From a bacterium (GTDB taxonomy: Bacteria; Patescibacteriota; Minisyncoccia; Phycocordibacterales; UBA2100), in the NCBI GenBank assembly GCA_030674455.1, contig JAUSGQ010000035.1, positions 1 through 61,653 on the forward strand: a DNA stretch of 61,653 nt, given 5' to 3'. A program made the translations under genes and the position numbers. The notes beneath the pieces are model-generated. The model was given only the letters and a program-made list of their open reading frames with translations, made no database searches and had not been told where the DNA came from. This document shows positions 1 to 9,713 of this stretch, one piece after another. Position 1 is the stretch's first letter; each line of letters starts with the position of its first letter.

Positions 1-1135
1 AGTAGGCCTGTAAGCCGCAGTTGGAAAGAATGGAAGCGCGAAGCGGGGCCGAAAGCTGGGCGAGATTTTGGTGCGCCAAAATAAGCGACAGCTTATACTT
101 GCGCGCCTCGGCGAGTATCTCCGTGAAGCTCTCGGTGGCGAAATTCTGAAACTCGTCTATGTAGAGATAGAACGGCACACGCTTGGAAGCTGGTATATCG
201 GTGCGGGAAAAAGCCGCCATTTGAATTTTCGCCAAGAGAAGCGCGCCCAATAAGTCCGCATTGCCTTTCAAGTGTCCGCGATCTAACTTCACTAAAAGTA
301 TTTTCTTATCGTCCATCACGTCGCGGAGATTGAAAGTGCTTTTAGGAGAAACGAACATTTGCCGCACGTTGTCGTCGGAGAGGAACGCATTAACTTTGTT
401 GAGAGTGGATTCTATCCACTCGTTGCGCGTATGCGGAGCAAGCGTATCAAAGCGTTCAAAATACTGGCGGCTGATGGGGTGTTTCACTTTCTCCAAAACA
501 AGCTTGCGGAAATTGAAGTCCGTTAGAAATAGCGGCACTTCGGCCAGCGTAAGATCGTTTTCAATGAGCGCGATAAGCGTATTTTTGAGCAAGTCCTCCA
601 TACGCGCGCCCCAAGAATCTTTCCAAATTTTCTTAAAGACCTCCACCAGCTCGCTCGCTACTCCCGCCGGAGATATGCCCTCCGTTTTTTCAAGCACATT
701 GAAACAAACTGTGTTGTCGGGGTCGGTCGGGTCAATCAGTATGACGCGCTTTCTCAAAAAATCCGGCTCGTCTTTTTTGAGCAGATACAGATAGCCCTTC
801 ACGTCTTCCGTCAGGTCGCCGTGCGCGTCTATGATCCCTAAGCCGTCGTCATTTTCAATATCCTGTTTCGCCAGCGACTCCAAAAACTTCGTCTTGCCTG
901 ACCCTGAAGCCCCGACGACGTAAAAGTGCGTTGAGCGATGTTCCTGCAAAACGCCTTTTAATACCCACTCCTCGTTCCCGTCGGCGTTTTCGGTCTGGGC
1001 GAAGCCCAGCGCCAATTCGTCGGGGTTAGGCACGCGCTGAATTATGACGGGCTCTTTCTTTTCGGGCTTGGGAGCAGGGGGCCGCTTCGGTTCAATTATT
1101 CCTACGCCCACCAGAAAATCATTCCACCACCCCAT
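1..1135 (-). CDS. TraG/VirB4-like type IV secretion/conjugation ATPase, 3' end truncated by the window edge
   Basis: Manual minus-strand translation from ATG at 1135 is open to position 1: MGWWNDFLVG..HFYVVGASGSGKTKFLESLAKQDIENDDGLGIIDAHGD..FYLYIDEFQNFATESFTEILAEARKYKLSLILAHQ. Walker A GASGSGKT, Walker B-like IDEFQ. Absent from the ORF track because it is partial. Confidence 0.85.
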   Translation of the reverse strand, partial: MGWWNDFLVGVGIIEPKRPPAPKPEKKEPVIIQRVPNPDELALGFAQTENADGNEEWVLKGVLQEHRSTHFYVVGASGSGKTKFLESLAKQDIENDDGLGIIDAHGDLTEDVKGYLYLLKKDEPDFLRKRVILIDPTDPDNTVCFNVLEKTEGISPAGVASELVEVFKKIWKDSWGARMEDLLKNTLIALIENDLTLAEVPLFLTDFNFRKLVLEKVKHPISRQYFERFDTLAPHTRNEWIESTLNKVNAFLSDDNVRQMFVSPKSTFNLRDVMDDKKILLVKLDRGHLKGNADLLGALLLAKIQMAAFSRTDIPASKRVPFYLYIDEFQNFATESFTEILAEARKYKLSLILAHQNLAQLSAPLRASILSNCGLQAY

Positions 1136-1137
1136 AC

Positions 1138-1650
1138 TCAGACAATATTCAACATTCCCTTGGCCTGTGTATTTATCTTGGAGAAGTCCTGCTGGAGGTC
1201 GGTTGTAATTTGCTCTACCGAGCCGACGACGACACTATGGGCAATGCTCAGATAGGCCGAAATTATTTCTTTTTCAAAAATATTGCATATCGTCAGGTGT
1301 TCCTTTAAATTCGGCGCTAAGAGCCAGCGAGAAACAAGCAGATATGTACCGTAGTCGTGCGCGCCCACTACCGTTATATAAGGGCCGCCGATCATTTTCT
1401 CCTGATTGGTAAAATAAAAACATGGCCGCGAACCCTGCCCAGAGGTTTTAGTATCTCCAAAGAATCCGTCCACCTGCTCCCTCCCATACAGAAGGTTGGG
1501 AATTTCCTTCTCCTTCATTCGGCGTTCTATTTCTTCCCAAAGTTTTTCCGCTTTCCCTTTGGCTTCCGGCACAACTGCCTCCCAAGAACTAATAACCATA
1601 TTTGGCCCCATTCTGATGACACCTTCGGGGCGCGATGTGAAAAGTCCCAT
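1138..1650 (-). CDS. hypothetical protein in operon with the TraG-like ATPase
   Basis: 170-aa ORF ending 2 bp before the ATPase start; same strand. Confidence 0.6.
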   Translation of the reverse strand: MGLFTSRPEGVIRMGPNMVISSWEAVVPEAKGKAEKLWEEIERRMKEKEIPNLLYGREQVDGFFGDTKTSGQGSRPCFYFTNQEKMIGGPYITVVGAHDYGTYLLVSRWLLAPNLKEHLTICNIFEKEIISAYLSIAHSVVVGSVEQITTDLQQDFSKINTQAKGMLNIV

Positions 1651-1678
1651 ACAAAGTTATAAATAAGCTGATAATGGT

Positions 1679-2548
1679 CTAGTAAACTATTGCCTGCGGC
1701 TCGTCGTTTTTGGGCGACTGCCACACAGCCGTTAGCAGGGCTTCCGGCGTAGCCGTATTGTATCGTGTTTCCGAAAGGAACAGATACATAGGGCTACCTT
1801 TGCGGCTGTCGTCCGCGTCCTTGGCCACACGGCAAAGGTTCCTCGCCCGACCTTCGTTGGGCGTTATCGTTAGCACGCGGAAATTGGAAATGCCGATTGT
1901 GTTTTTGAAGCTCTCCTCGCGGTTGTGCCGCCAATACATTTTCAATTTAGATAAGAATCTCGGCTCGTTCTCCGTTGCTCGGTCAGCTTCTAAAAAACAC
2001 GGATACTTGGCCGCCGCCGTTTCCAACACGAAAAAAGCGTCCGGCACTAACGGGGGATTTCCGCCGCGCTGCGATAACACCTTTTTCAAATCATATCCCT
2101 GCACCCAACGAGTAAGCTCCACATCAGGACGTTTTTTCAACGCGAGCATAAGACACACGCGGAATTGTGAAATCATCTGCGAGTGGGCGATGAGCGGCAG
2201 AGTGTGTTCGTTCTCTCGCACGCGGCGCAATATCCCTTCGCGCTCCTCCGCGTTTTTCGCCAATGTCTCCGCGCCTTTGCGACCGAGAGAATAGATAATA
2301 TGAGAGGAGGTGAGGTTCGCGGTTTTCTGAATTGCGGGGCGATCAAGATAGCCGTGCTGATAAAGCAAGCTCAATCGCTGTTTGATATTGCGAACTCCGC
2401 CAGTATGAAGTGAAAGAAGTTGCTCCGTGTTCAAAAACCGGAACTCCCACACATCGCGGAGGAGCGCAATGTCGCGGGGCTGTAATCGGAGGGGGTCGGC
2501 CACCCCACCACGAGAGAACTTTTGAAGACGAGGGTTAGGCTCACTCAT
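1679..2548 (-). CDS. replication-relaxation family-like winged-helix protein
   Basis: 289 aa; N-terminal LQPRDIALLRDVWEFRFLNTEQLLSLHTGG..KQRLSLLYQHGYLDRP resembles Replic_Relax proteins next to TraG-like ATPases. Confidence 0.7.
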   Translation of the reverse strand: MSEPNPRLQKFSRGGVADPLRLQPRDIALLRDVWEFRFLNTEQLLSLHTGGVRNIKQRLSLLYQHGYLDRPAIQKTANLTSSHIIYSLGRKGAETLAKNAEEREGILRRVRENEHTLPLIAHSQMISQFRVCLMLALKKRPDVELTRWVQGYDLKKVLSQRGGNPPLVPDAFFVLETAAAKYPCFLEADRATENEPRFLSKLKMYWRHNREESFKNTIGISNFRVLTITPNEGRARNLCRVAKDADDSRKGSPMYLFLSETRYNTATPEALLTAVWQSPKNDEPQAIVY

Positions 2549-3024
2549 TACCCTAAATTATACGCTTATCCGACCCCCGTTTCCGAGGCCTTCTTCCTTC
2601 CCGTCCTATCCTTTTATCCAGTCAGAACCCCCCCCGACTTGAAAAAAGAAACAGCAGGACGGAAGGAGAAGGCCGAGCCACCAGACGCGGCCCCCGCGAC
2701 ATTTCACGGAGCGCGGCCCAGCAGGGCGCGCGGAGTGAAGTAGGACTGCTGGTTTGAGAGGAGGCAGGGGTGCAAACGCCAGTGTTGAAGCCAGAAACGG
2801 AGAGACGTACCCCATCACTCCGAGGGTAGCCGCATGATGGGGTGAATGATGGGGTAAACGTCAGCAATTTTTGGTAAAATAAGTGCGCGCAAAGGTATAC
2901 TTAAGCACATCGGAAATTGTGATATTCTGAACTTAGGCTGTGTCGATAAAGACTGCAAAAGAACCGGGAGAAAGAACGGTCCGAACCATATTTTAATTTT
3001 GGAGGAAGAAAATCTTTTAATCAT

Positions 3025-3675
3025 ATGAATCAAAAAGGATTTTCAAATACATTGATTATTATTTTAGCTCTCGTCGTAATTGGCGGTATTGCCAGTTATT
3101 TTGTTTTCAATAAGACTTTCAATAATCCCCCGTGTCAATCATCAGATTACTGTAAAGACAGTTCATTCGTTCCAAGTGGACATGGCCGCGTGCCCGGCTG
3201 TGTTAATGTTCTGTTTGCTGGAGGTACTCGAAGAGAACAGGTGAAATCGCTACTCCAACAATTAAAACTAAAAGAACCGGCGGCTTTGTCTGAAGATGCT
3301 AAACCGTTCGGCGCTTTTGTGCCGACGCTAGAAGTGATCGTACATGATTTTGAACAAACCGCAGCTCTTCTTAAAAAGGATTCTAACGTGGTTGATGTTC
3401 AACTTCTTTATCGTTCACTAAATCCTGAGTCAGCGGACTATGGTGATTATCATATCTACGTACTCTTTATTGATTCAATGACACCTAGTCGGGCACGTCG
3501 GTTACTTAGCGATACCTATAAATTGCAAGCGAACCCTGGTATCCCAGACGGTGTTCCACTCAGGCTAGAGGTTCCCCCATGGTCAGTAAACTCAACGGTA
3601 AGAGCTTTGTGGTCATCCTCGATTGTTCAATTTGTCTTACAGTGTCCTGTTCAGGGCCCAGCACGCGCTAATTGA
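3025..3675 (+). CDS. hypothetical membrane-anchored protein
   Basis: 216 aa with one N-terminal TM segment (TLIIILALVVIGGIASYFVF). Confidence 0.6.
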   Translation: MNQKGFSNTLIIILALVVIGGIASYFVFNKTFNNPPCQSSDYCKDSSFVPSGHGRVPGCVNVLFAGGTRREQVKSLLQQLKLKEPAALSEDAKPFGAFVPTLEVIVHDFEQTAALLKKDSNVVDVQLLYRSLNPESADYGDYHIYVLFIDSMTPSRARRLLSDTYKLQANPGIPDGVPLRLEVPPWSVNSTVRALWSSSIVQFVLQCPVQGPARAN

Positions 3676-3806
3676 TTTGAAAAGAGCTTTTTAAATTTAA
3701 AAGAACAAAGAGTATACTGCCAAAGAAAAATTGGAAATTGTTAAATCTTGCGGGGTGACGAGCCCCTACACAGGTGCAAACGGCTAGGAAGTGTATTATT
3801 GTAGGC

Positions 3807-4364
3807 ATGGCTTTCTACACAGGTAAGGGCGACAGCGGCACCACGAAACTTTTTGATTCTCCAAAGGGAAAGCGGGTCTCAAAATCCGCGCCGATTTTTG
3901 AGACCCTCGGAATGCTGGATGAATTAAATACGCTCACGGGTTGGTGCAGAGTTGCGGCGCCGAAGAAGCTCAAGGGAGGAGGGAAAACCGTTCTCGATAT
4001 TTTGCTTGACGTTCAGAATCATTTGTTTACTTTGCAGGCGGAAGTCGCCGGAGCACCGAAATCTGTTCCGCAAGAAAGTGTTGAATCTATGAACATGCTC
4101 ATCAACGAAATTGAGAAATCTTTGCCGGAAGTCAAAACGTTTCTTGTGCCAGGCGGGACGGAGTTCTCGGCTCGGCTCGATATCGCGCGTGCGGTTTCGC
4201 GTCGCGTCGAGCGCCGTCTCGTGCAGCTCCACGAATCAGAAGACCGCGCGATTTCCGATTCCAGCCGCGCATATGCCAACCGTCTCTCCTCGCTCTTTTA
4301 CGCATTAGTCCGGCTCGAAAATAATCGCGCGGGAGTTTCGGAACGGCCTCCGCAGTATCCATGA
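3807..4364 (+). CDS. ATP:cob(I)alamin adenosyltransferase (PduO-type)
   Basis: MAFYTGKGDSGTTKLFDS..ETLGMLDELNTLTGW..FLVPGGTEFSARLDIARAVSRRVERRL..ANRLSSLFYALVR is typical of the PduO-type family. Confidence 0.9.
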   Translation: MAFYTGKGDSGTTKLFDSPKGKRVSKSAPIFETLGMLDELNTLTGWCRVAAPKKLKGGGKTVLDILLDVQNHLFTLQAEVAGAPKSVPQESVESMNMLINEIEKSLPEVKTFLVPGGTEFSARLDIARAVSRRVERRLVQLHESEDRAISDSSRAYANRLSSLFYALVRLENNRAGVSERPPQYP

Positions 4365-4397
4365 ACATCCTTACATACTTGAGAATGTAAGGATGTT
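4364..4397. terminator. stem-loop after the adenosyltransferase gene (13-bp stem, 8-nt loop)
   Basis: aacatccttacat-acttgaga-atgtaaggatgtt beginning at the stop codon. Confidence 0.6.
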
Positions 4398-4424
4398 ATT
4401 AAAAATTAATTCAAAGGAAACATT

Positions 4425-5522
4425 ATGAGAAGATATCTGCCGAAAAATACACAGGAACTCATTAGGTGGTATGAGCGATACGTCTCACCCATCGCCCTCG
4501 TCGCGGGCTTTTTGGCGGATAACTACATTCTTCTGCGCCGCGTTGACCTTTGGACAAGCAATTTGCTTCTCTTTTTCTACCTTGCCGTCGCCGCGCTCTG
4601 CGTCGCGTTAAGCAATTTAATTGCGACAGGCCGACTGCAAAAACCTTTCTTGGTGAAAGCCGCTCCATTCATACCGGTTGTCGCGCAATTCGCCTTCGGC
4701 GGTCTTTTCAGCGGGTACGTAAGTTTGTACAGCAGAAGCGCTGCGTACTCCGCAAGTTGGATATTCGTCGTTCTTCTCGCGGCACTTTTACTTGGTAACG
4801 AGCGCTTCACGAGATTTTACGCACGGTTCACGTTTCAGACAGGCATTCTTTTTACCGTCTTGTTTTCGTTCCTCATTTTCTATCTGCCGGTCGTTCTTGG
4901 AAGCATCGGCCCGAGCATTTTTATCGCGAGCGGCATCTTGAGTTTGGGTATCATGACGTTGTTCATGAGACTGCTTGCGCATTTTATGCCGGAACATGTG
5001 CGGGCGCATCGCACGAAAATCGCACGCAGTATTGCAGTCATCTTCATCACATTCAACGTTCTCTATTTCTCTCACGCAATTCCTCCACTGCCCTTGGCGC
5101 TTAAATCAGCGGGCGTATATCACGACATAAAGAAAGAGGGCGATGCATATATCCTGCGCGCCGAGCCCGTTCCTTGGTATGAATCGTATCTTCGCTACAA
5201 CACTATCTATCACAAGACTGCGGATGAAACAGTGTTCGTATATTCCGCTGTATTTGCCCCCTCGAAATTCTCGACCACGATTCTTCACGAATGGGAGTAT
5301 TACGACGAGAACTCGAAGTCGTGGATTAAAACATCGACCTTCGGATTTCCCATCACGGGCGGACGAGACGGAGGATATCGCGGATTTTCACTCCGTGAAA
5401 GTATAAATGAGGGCAAATGGCGCGTGAATGTTAAAACCGGCAATGGGCTTATTATCGGACGTATTGCGTTTACGATTGAGGATGTTGATGTCCCTGTAAA
5501 GACCGTCGAAATTCGGAATTAA
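4425..5522 (+). CDS. multi-TM protein with DUF2914-like C-terminal domain
   Basis: 365 aa; several TM helices, then AEPVPWYESYLRYNTIYHKTADETVFVYSAVFAPSKFSTTILHEWEYYDENSKSW.. typical of DUF2914. Confidence 0.65.
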   Translation: MRRYLPKNTQELIRWYERYVSPIALVAGFLADNYILLRRVDLWTSNLLLFFYLAVAALCVALSNLIATGRLQKPFLVKAAPFIPVVAQFAFGGLFSGYVSLYSRSAAYSASWIFVVLLAALLLGNERFTRFYARFTFQTGILFTVLFSFLIFYLPVVLGSIGPSIFIASGILSLGIMTLFMRLLAHFMPEHVRAHRTKIARSIAVIFITFNVLYFSHAIPPLPLALKSAGVYHDIKKEGDAYILRAEPVPWYESYLRYNTIYHKTADETVFVYSAVFAPSKFSTTILHEWEYYDENSKSWIKTSTFGFPITGGRDGGYRGFSLRESINEGKWRVNVKTGNGLIIGRIAFTIEDVDVPVKTVEIRN

Positions 5523-5601
5523 ATATCACAGACATTTCAAAAAGCATTGCGATTTCTTGGTTCATGGTTATGATGCGTGGTGCTACGCGCGTGGGCTGTA
5601 T

Positions 5602-5677
5602 GGCGGCTGTGGTGTAACGGTTAACATTGGAGCTTGTGGAGCTCTCGATTCGGGTTCGATTCCCGACAGCCGCCCCA
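5602..5677 (+). tRNA. tRNA-His (GTG anticodon), encoded G-1 and CCA
   Basis: GGCGGCTG..CTTGTGG anticodon loop..GGTTCGATTCC T-arm..CAGCCGCCCCA; cloverleaf with 5' extra G opposite C73. Confidence 0.95.
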
Positions 5678-5755
5678 AAATAATTAAGTGAATGTCCCGC
5701 GAAATCGACTGTTAGAATGTTTTTGCAATTGTGGGATTGGGGTTACACTTTGTGT

Positions 5756-6247
5756 ATGAAAGGACTCGGACAAAGACCGCGAATGAATCCACTGTATGAG
5801 AAGCATAGAACTGTGCAAGTGGAAAATAGGGTCATTCGCTCTATTGCAGAAGATTATGCTAAAAGGGAGGGGCGCACCAAACCAATAATAAGGGATCGCA
5901 AGCACGCGAGGAATCTACTAAGCCGTGCGAGAGAGAATACCAATAGAATAATTCAAGAGGAACTTGTAGATACGGAGTTCAAACGGGATCCAAAATTACG
6001 TAAGGCATGGAATGATGCCCTAAAAAAGTCGGTAAAGAAGGTCAAACAAGCTCAAGCGGGTGGTAAAAGTGAGCTGGAAGTAAACTATAAGTTGATTGAC
6101 GAAATAATTGATTACATGCAGCGTAATGGCGATTTGCACGATGCGTTTAAAAACAGGGGAGACTTGCTCAATAAATTTATCGAACATCTGCAAAAACAGG
6201 CACCCTCAATTACGGAAAAAGAACTTCAAGAGCTCATTCATATTTAG
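5756..6247 (+). CDS. hypothetical charged protein
   Basis: ORF track 5717..6247; likely start MKGLGQRPRMNPLYEK at 5756; rich in K/R/E. Confidence 0.55.
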   Translation: MKGLGQRPRMNPLYEKHRTVQVENRVIRSIAEDYAKREGRTKPIIRDRKHARNLLSRARENTNRIIQEELVDTEFKRDPKLRKAWNDALKKSVKKVKQAQAGGKSELEVNYKLIDEIIDYMQRNGDLHDAFKNRGDLLNKFIEHLQKQAPSITEKELQELIHI

Positions 6248-6255
6248 GCATCTTT

Positions 6256-6801
6256 ATGACCGAAGAATCAAATGTCATGCAATCCGAAAATATTGCTGAA
6301 GTAAAGCATCACGCAGAAGTAGTGGAAAAGCGCGAGCATGCGATTTACGAGGTTTTTATCGGCGCCATAGTGATAAAGGGGGTGAATGCGACGCTCGAAA
6401 TTATCCTTGGCACGCTCCTATTGTTCACGGATGTTGTGGAAGACATCGTTTCTTTTCTAGTGCAGAAAGAGCTCATAGAGGACCCGAACAGCTTTGTCGC
6501 GACATACATTCAATCGCTTCTTTCGACAACGCCGCAGGCGCAATCATTCGGGGCGCTATACCTACTTAGTCACGGCATCGTGAAAGTATTTTTGATCATA
6601 GGACTTCTGCGGAACAAAGTATGGGCATACCCGGCGACGATGGCGGTGCTCACTCTCTTCATCGCGTATCAGCTCATTCGGTACCTTAATACGCATTCCA
6701 TTCTTCTTATTTTCCTTTCGATATTCGATGCGACGGTCATATGGCTCGTGTGGCACGAATACAAACGCCTTCAGCCGAAAGTTGTTGCAGGGAAATGCTG
6801 A
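6256..6801 (+). CDS. DUF2127-like membrane protein
   Basis: 181 aa; four TM segments, VFIGAIVIKGVNATLEIILG..GIVKVFLIIGLLRNKVWAYPATM pattern. Confidence 0.75.
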   Translation: MTEESNVMQSENIAEVKHHAEVVEKREHAIYEVFIGAIVIKGVNATLEIILGTLLLFTDVVEDIVSFLVQKELIEDPNSFVATYIQSLLSTTPQAQSFGALYLLSHGIVKVFLIIGLLRNKVWAYPATMAVLTLFIAYQLIRYLNTHSILLIFLSIFDATVIWLVWHEYKRLQPKVVAGKC

Positions 6802-6814
6802 TATACTTATAGAC

Positions 6815-7021
6815 ATGTCGGAACAGGAAATAATACAGCGCCTTAATGCGCTCCAGCAAAAAATTGACGCCACATATATTTCCGCTGAAAAAACGCGCAA
6901 ATATTTTCTGACTGTTATTATTGTTTCGGTAATTGCATTTGTCTTGCCGCTAGTGGGTCTTTTCTTAGCAATTCCGTCATTTCTTTCGACGTACAGCGAC
7001 ATTAGCGGTCTGATCCAGTAG
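6815..7021 (+). CDS. small single-TM protein
   Basis: MSEQEIIQRLNALQQKIDATYISAEKTRKYFLTVIIVSVIAFVLPLVGLFLAIPSF; TATACT 7 nt before the ATG. Confidence 0.6.
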   Translation: MSEQEIIQRLNALQQKIDATYISAEKTRKYFLTVIIVSVIAFVLPLVGLFLAIPSFLSTYSDISGLIQ

Positions 7022-7130
7022 ACCGGGACTTCCCACACCTCTCGCCCTACGTTGCCAGTAAGAGGAAGTGATATAATTCGTCTAACATATTAATAGAGTA
7101 CTAACTGCGTGCCATTAACTTATAAAATAT

Positions 7131-7949
7131 ATGGAACAGCAATCTGTGCAGGAGATTATCAAGGCAACTCACAGGCCGCGCCAGGCGGCGGCTTGGGCTT
7201 TAGGGTTTTTGGCCCTTTTTTTGCTGGTTTCAACGATAACCGAGCTAAAGGGTTTGCGATACATAGGCAGCGGCGTTTCCGCGAGCAATACGATAAGTGT
7301 GAGCGGGGAAGGAGAAGTTTTTGCGGTTCCGGACACTGCAACATTTTCAGTAACAGTTCTTGAGAAAGCGAAAGAGGTGAAAGATGCGCAGGACGCTGCT
7401 ACCAAGAAAGTAAACGACATAATCGCATACCTAAAACAAGGCGGTATTGAGGAAAAAGATATCAAAACGACGGACTACAATATCAACCCCGATTATGAGT
7501 GGAAGCAGAGCGCATGTCCGCAGGGCGTCTTTTGCCCGCCGGGCAATCAGGTACTCGTTGGCTTTCAAGTTTCGCAGACACTTTCCGTGAAAGTACGCGA
7601 CACGAAGAAGGCCGGTGATTTGCTCTCGGGCGTGGGTTCGCGCGGAGCCACGCAAGTGAGCGGATTATCCTTTACGATAGACGATGAAGATGCGCTCAAA
7701 GCGCAGGCGCGCGATAAGGCGATAGCAGAGGCAAAGGAGAAGGCAAAAGCGCTTGCCAAATCTCTCGGCGTATCGCTTGTGCGCGTTGTCGGATTCAGCG
7801 AGAGCGGAGCAGGCGGCCCGATTTACTACGCGAAAGCTGCAATGTCGCTCGGACGCGGTGGCGCAGAGGATGCTTCTGTGGCTCCGGAAATTCCTGTGGG
7901 GGAAAATAAGATAGTCTCAAACGTTAACATTGTGTACGAGATTCGATAG
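7131..7949 (+). CDS. SIMPL domain-containing protein (DUF541)
   Basis: 272 aa; ISVSGEGEVFAVPDTATFSVTVLEKAKEVKDAQDAATKKVNDIIAYLKQGGIEEKDIKTTDYNINPDY signature. Confidence 0.9.
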   Translation: MEQQSVQEIIKATHRPRQAAAWALGFLALFLLVSTITELKGLRYIGSGVSASNTISVSGEGEVFAVPDTATFSVTVLEKAKEVKDAQDAATKKVNDIIAYLKQGGIEEKDIKTTDYNINPDYEWKQSACPQGVFCPPGNQVLVGFQVSQTLSVKVRDTKKAGDLLSGVGSRGATQVSGLSFTIDDEDALKAQARDKAIAEAKEKAKALAKSLGVSLVRVVGFSESGAGGPIYYAKAAMSLGRGGAEDASVAPEIPVGENKIVSNVNIVYEIR

Positions 7950-7961
7950 GAGGGACGTTCA

Positions 7962-8051
7962 AAGACCGGATGTTTTTTAACGGCCTATCGGGTAATGATA
8001 GGCACCTGTAGACGGGACAAATCACTCAAACCGTTAAAAACACCCGGTCTT
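7962..8051. repeat. dumbbell inverted-repeat element, copy 1
   Basis: aagaccggatgttttttaacgg / ccgttaaaaacacccggtctt outer arms; inner hairpin cctatcgggtaatgatagg, cacctgtagacgg and aatcactcaaaccgt blocks shared with 16824-16921. Confidence 0.75.
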
Positions 8052-8138
8052 CTCTCTGAGGTTAGTAAAATACCAATCGCACGGTTTGTTGCGTGATTTC
8101 TCATAACGCGTTAGGGTGAATCAGCAAAACAATATCCT

Positions 8139-9653
8139 ATGAAAAATCGGATTATCCCAGCTACGATGGCTACCCAGCATCCGGATAATGCTAACGGACC
8201 CTTTTGGGAAAAAGGCGACGGGTTCGTGAGCGTTTCGGAAGAGCCGGAAGAATGCGTGGTGTGCCTGCGCGATTTGGACGTTCAGGAATACATGTGGGAT
8301 TGGGAAGGCAAGTATGCCGATGAGGCGGTAATAGAGAAATTATTTTCTAATCATTACAAATACTTCAGAAAGAACCTCCTCGGCAAAGATAAGTTCCTCA
8401 CGTTCCGCCTTCCGAATGTTTGGAAAGAGAAGGGGTACAGCCTCATCCGCGCCCTCATGGTGATTCTTACCAGTGAAGATTTCGCGCACGACCTCGCTTT
8501 CAAATCCCGCCCTTTGTTTGAGGCAATTTTGCCCATGACGGAAAAGGCGGAGCAGCTCATGTACATCCAAAAATCTTTTCAAAAACTCGCGCGATTTAAG
8601 GCAAAAGTATTCAGCCACAGCACAAATAGCAATACAGATTACGTAGAAATCATCCCCCTCATAGAAGGCGTGGAAGATCAAATACATGTAAAGACCCTGC
8701 TTTCCAGATACATTGCTTTGCACGAGAAATTCTTTCACCGCAAACCGGCATATCTGCGGCCGTTTCTCGCCCGTTCAGACCCCGCGCTCAACAGCGGCTT
8801 TGTGCCGAATGTACTCGCAAACAAAATCGCTCTGTCGGATATATATGAATTTGGGAAAAAAAGCGGCGTACACATGCATCCAATTATTGGAGCTGGAAGC
8901 TTGATTTTCCGCGGCGGTGTAAGCCCGGCGCGAAGCGAGAAGTTCGTTCGTGAATATGGCGGCGTCCGCACCGTTACCGTTCAATCCGGTTTCAGATACG
9001 ACTACCCTCTTCATCAGGTTAAAAAGGCAATCAATTATTTTAATAAAGCTCTTCCAAAAAGTCGTGTCCAAAAAGTTGAGAAGAAGGACTACCCGGTGCT
9101 TCTAAAGATTATTGAGACTTTTTCTAAGGCATACCACTCAACGCTTGCCGAATTACTGGAAGATATGAACCCATTTTTCCAAGCGGTCCCGAAAAGAAGA
9201 GAGCGCCGCCAGCACGTCGGCTTTTTGGCATATCAGCGGCACATGGGAAAAAGTTCGCTTCCGCGCGCCATTAATTTTACGGCGGCCTGGTATTCTTTAG
9301 GCGTGCCGCCGGAATTCATCGGTTTGGGCAGAAGCCTTAAATCGTTAGATAAGAATGAAATTGAAATTCTGAAGAAATATTACATACATTTCAAAGATGA
9401 TGTGGAGGAGGCGGGAAGGTACATTAATCGCGAGAATATCAGGATGCTTGGGAAGACCAACGGCAAGTGGCAAGCAATTATGGAAGATATCGAATTAGCC
9501 GGGGAATTTTTGGGGGTCCGCTTCGGCCCAAAAAGCAACAAAGAAATGCTCCACCGAAGCCTTTCTTTTCAACTGCTCTTGCAGAGAAAGAATCGCGCGG
9601 AGATGAGCCGGCTCATTACCGAGACCGGCAAATTGCGGAGAAGCCTCGGTTGA
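8139..9653 (+). CDS. ppcA: phosphoenolpyruvate carboxylase, archaeal-type
   Basis: 504 aa starting MKNRIIPATMATQHPDNANGPFW; size and MATQHPDN start typical of archaeal-type PEPC. Confidence 0.9.
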   Translation: MKNRIIPATMATQHPDNANGPFWEKGDGFVSVSEEPEECVVCLRDLDVQEYMWDWEGKYADEAVIEKLFSNHYKYFRKNLLGKDKFLTFRLPNVWKEKGYSLIRALMVILTSEDFAHDLAFKSRPLFEAILPMTEKAEQLMYIQKSFQKLARFKAKVFSHSTNSNTDYVEIIPLIEGVEDQIHVKTLLSRYIALHEKFFHRKPAYLRPFLARSDPALNSGFVPNVLANKIALSDIYEFGKKSGVHMHPIIGAGSLIFRGGVSPARSEKFVREYGGVRTVTVQSGFRYDYPLHQVKKAINYFNKALPKSRVQKVEKKDYPVLLKIIETFSKAYHSTLAELLEDMNPFFQAVPKRRERRQHVGFLAYQRHMGKSSLPRAINFTAAWYSLGVPPEFIGLGRSLKSLDKNEIEILKKYYIHFKDDVEEAGRYINRENIRMLGKTNGKWQAIMEDIELAGEFLGVRFGPKSNKEMLHRSLSFQLLLQRKNRAEMSRLITETGKLRRSLG

Positions 9654-9674
9654 TGCCGGTGCGTGCAATTCCTA

Positions 9675-9692
9675 AATTCTTGAGAATTTAAG
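9675..9692. promoter_or_regulatory. palindrome upstream of the HTH gene (candidate operator)
   Basis: taaattcttgagaattta; the AAATTCTTGAGAAT core recurs at 9963-9976. Confidence 0.45.
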
Positions 9693-9713
9693 AATAGATG
9701 GTACGATAGAAGC

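Noticed and set aside
261-794. 177-aa plus-strand ORF
   Set aside because: Antisense to the TraG-like ATPase, which has clear motifs; Ser/Arg-rich composition typical of a shadow ORF. The same applies to most other antisense ORFs in the track.
2600-2880. Stable RNA gene (RNase P, SRP or tmRNA) in the GC-rich non-coding stretch
   Set aside because: No recognisable conserved core of these RNAs; only local hairpins seen.
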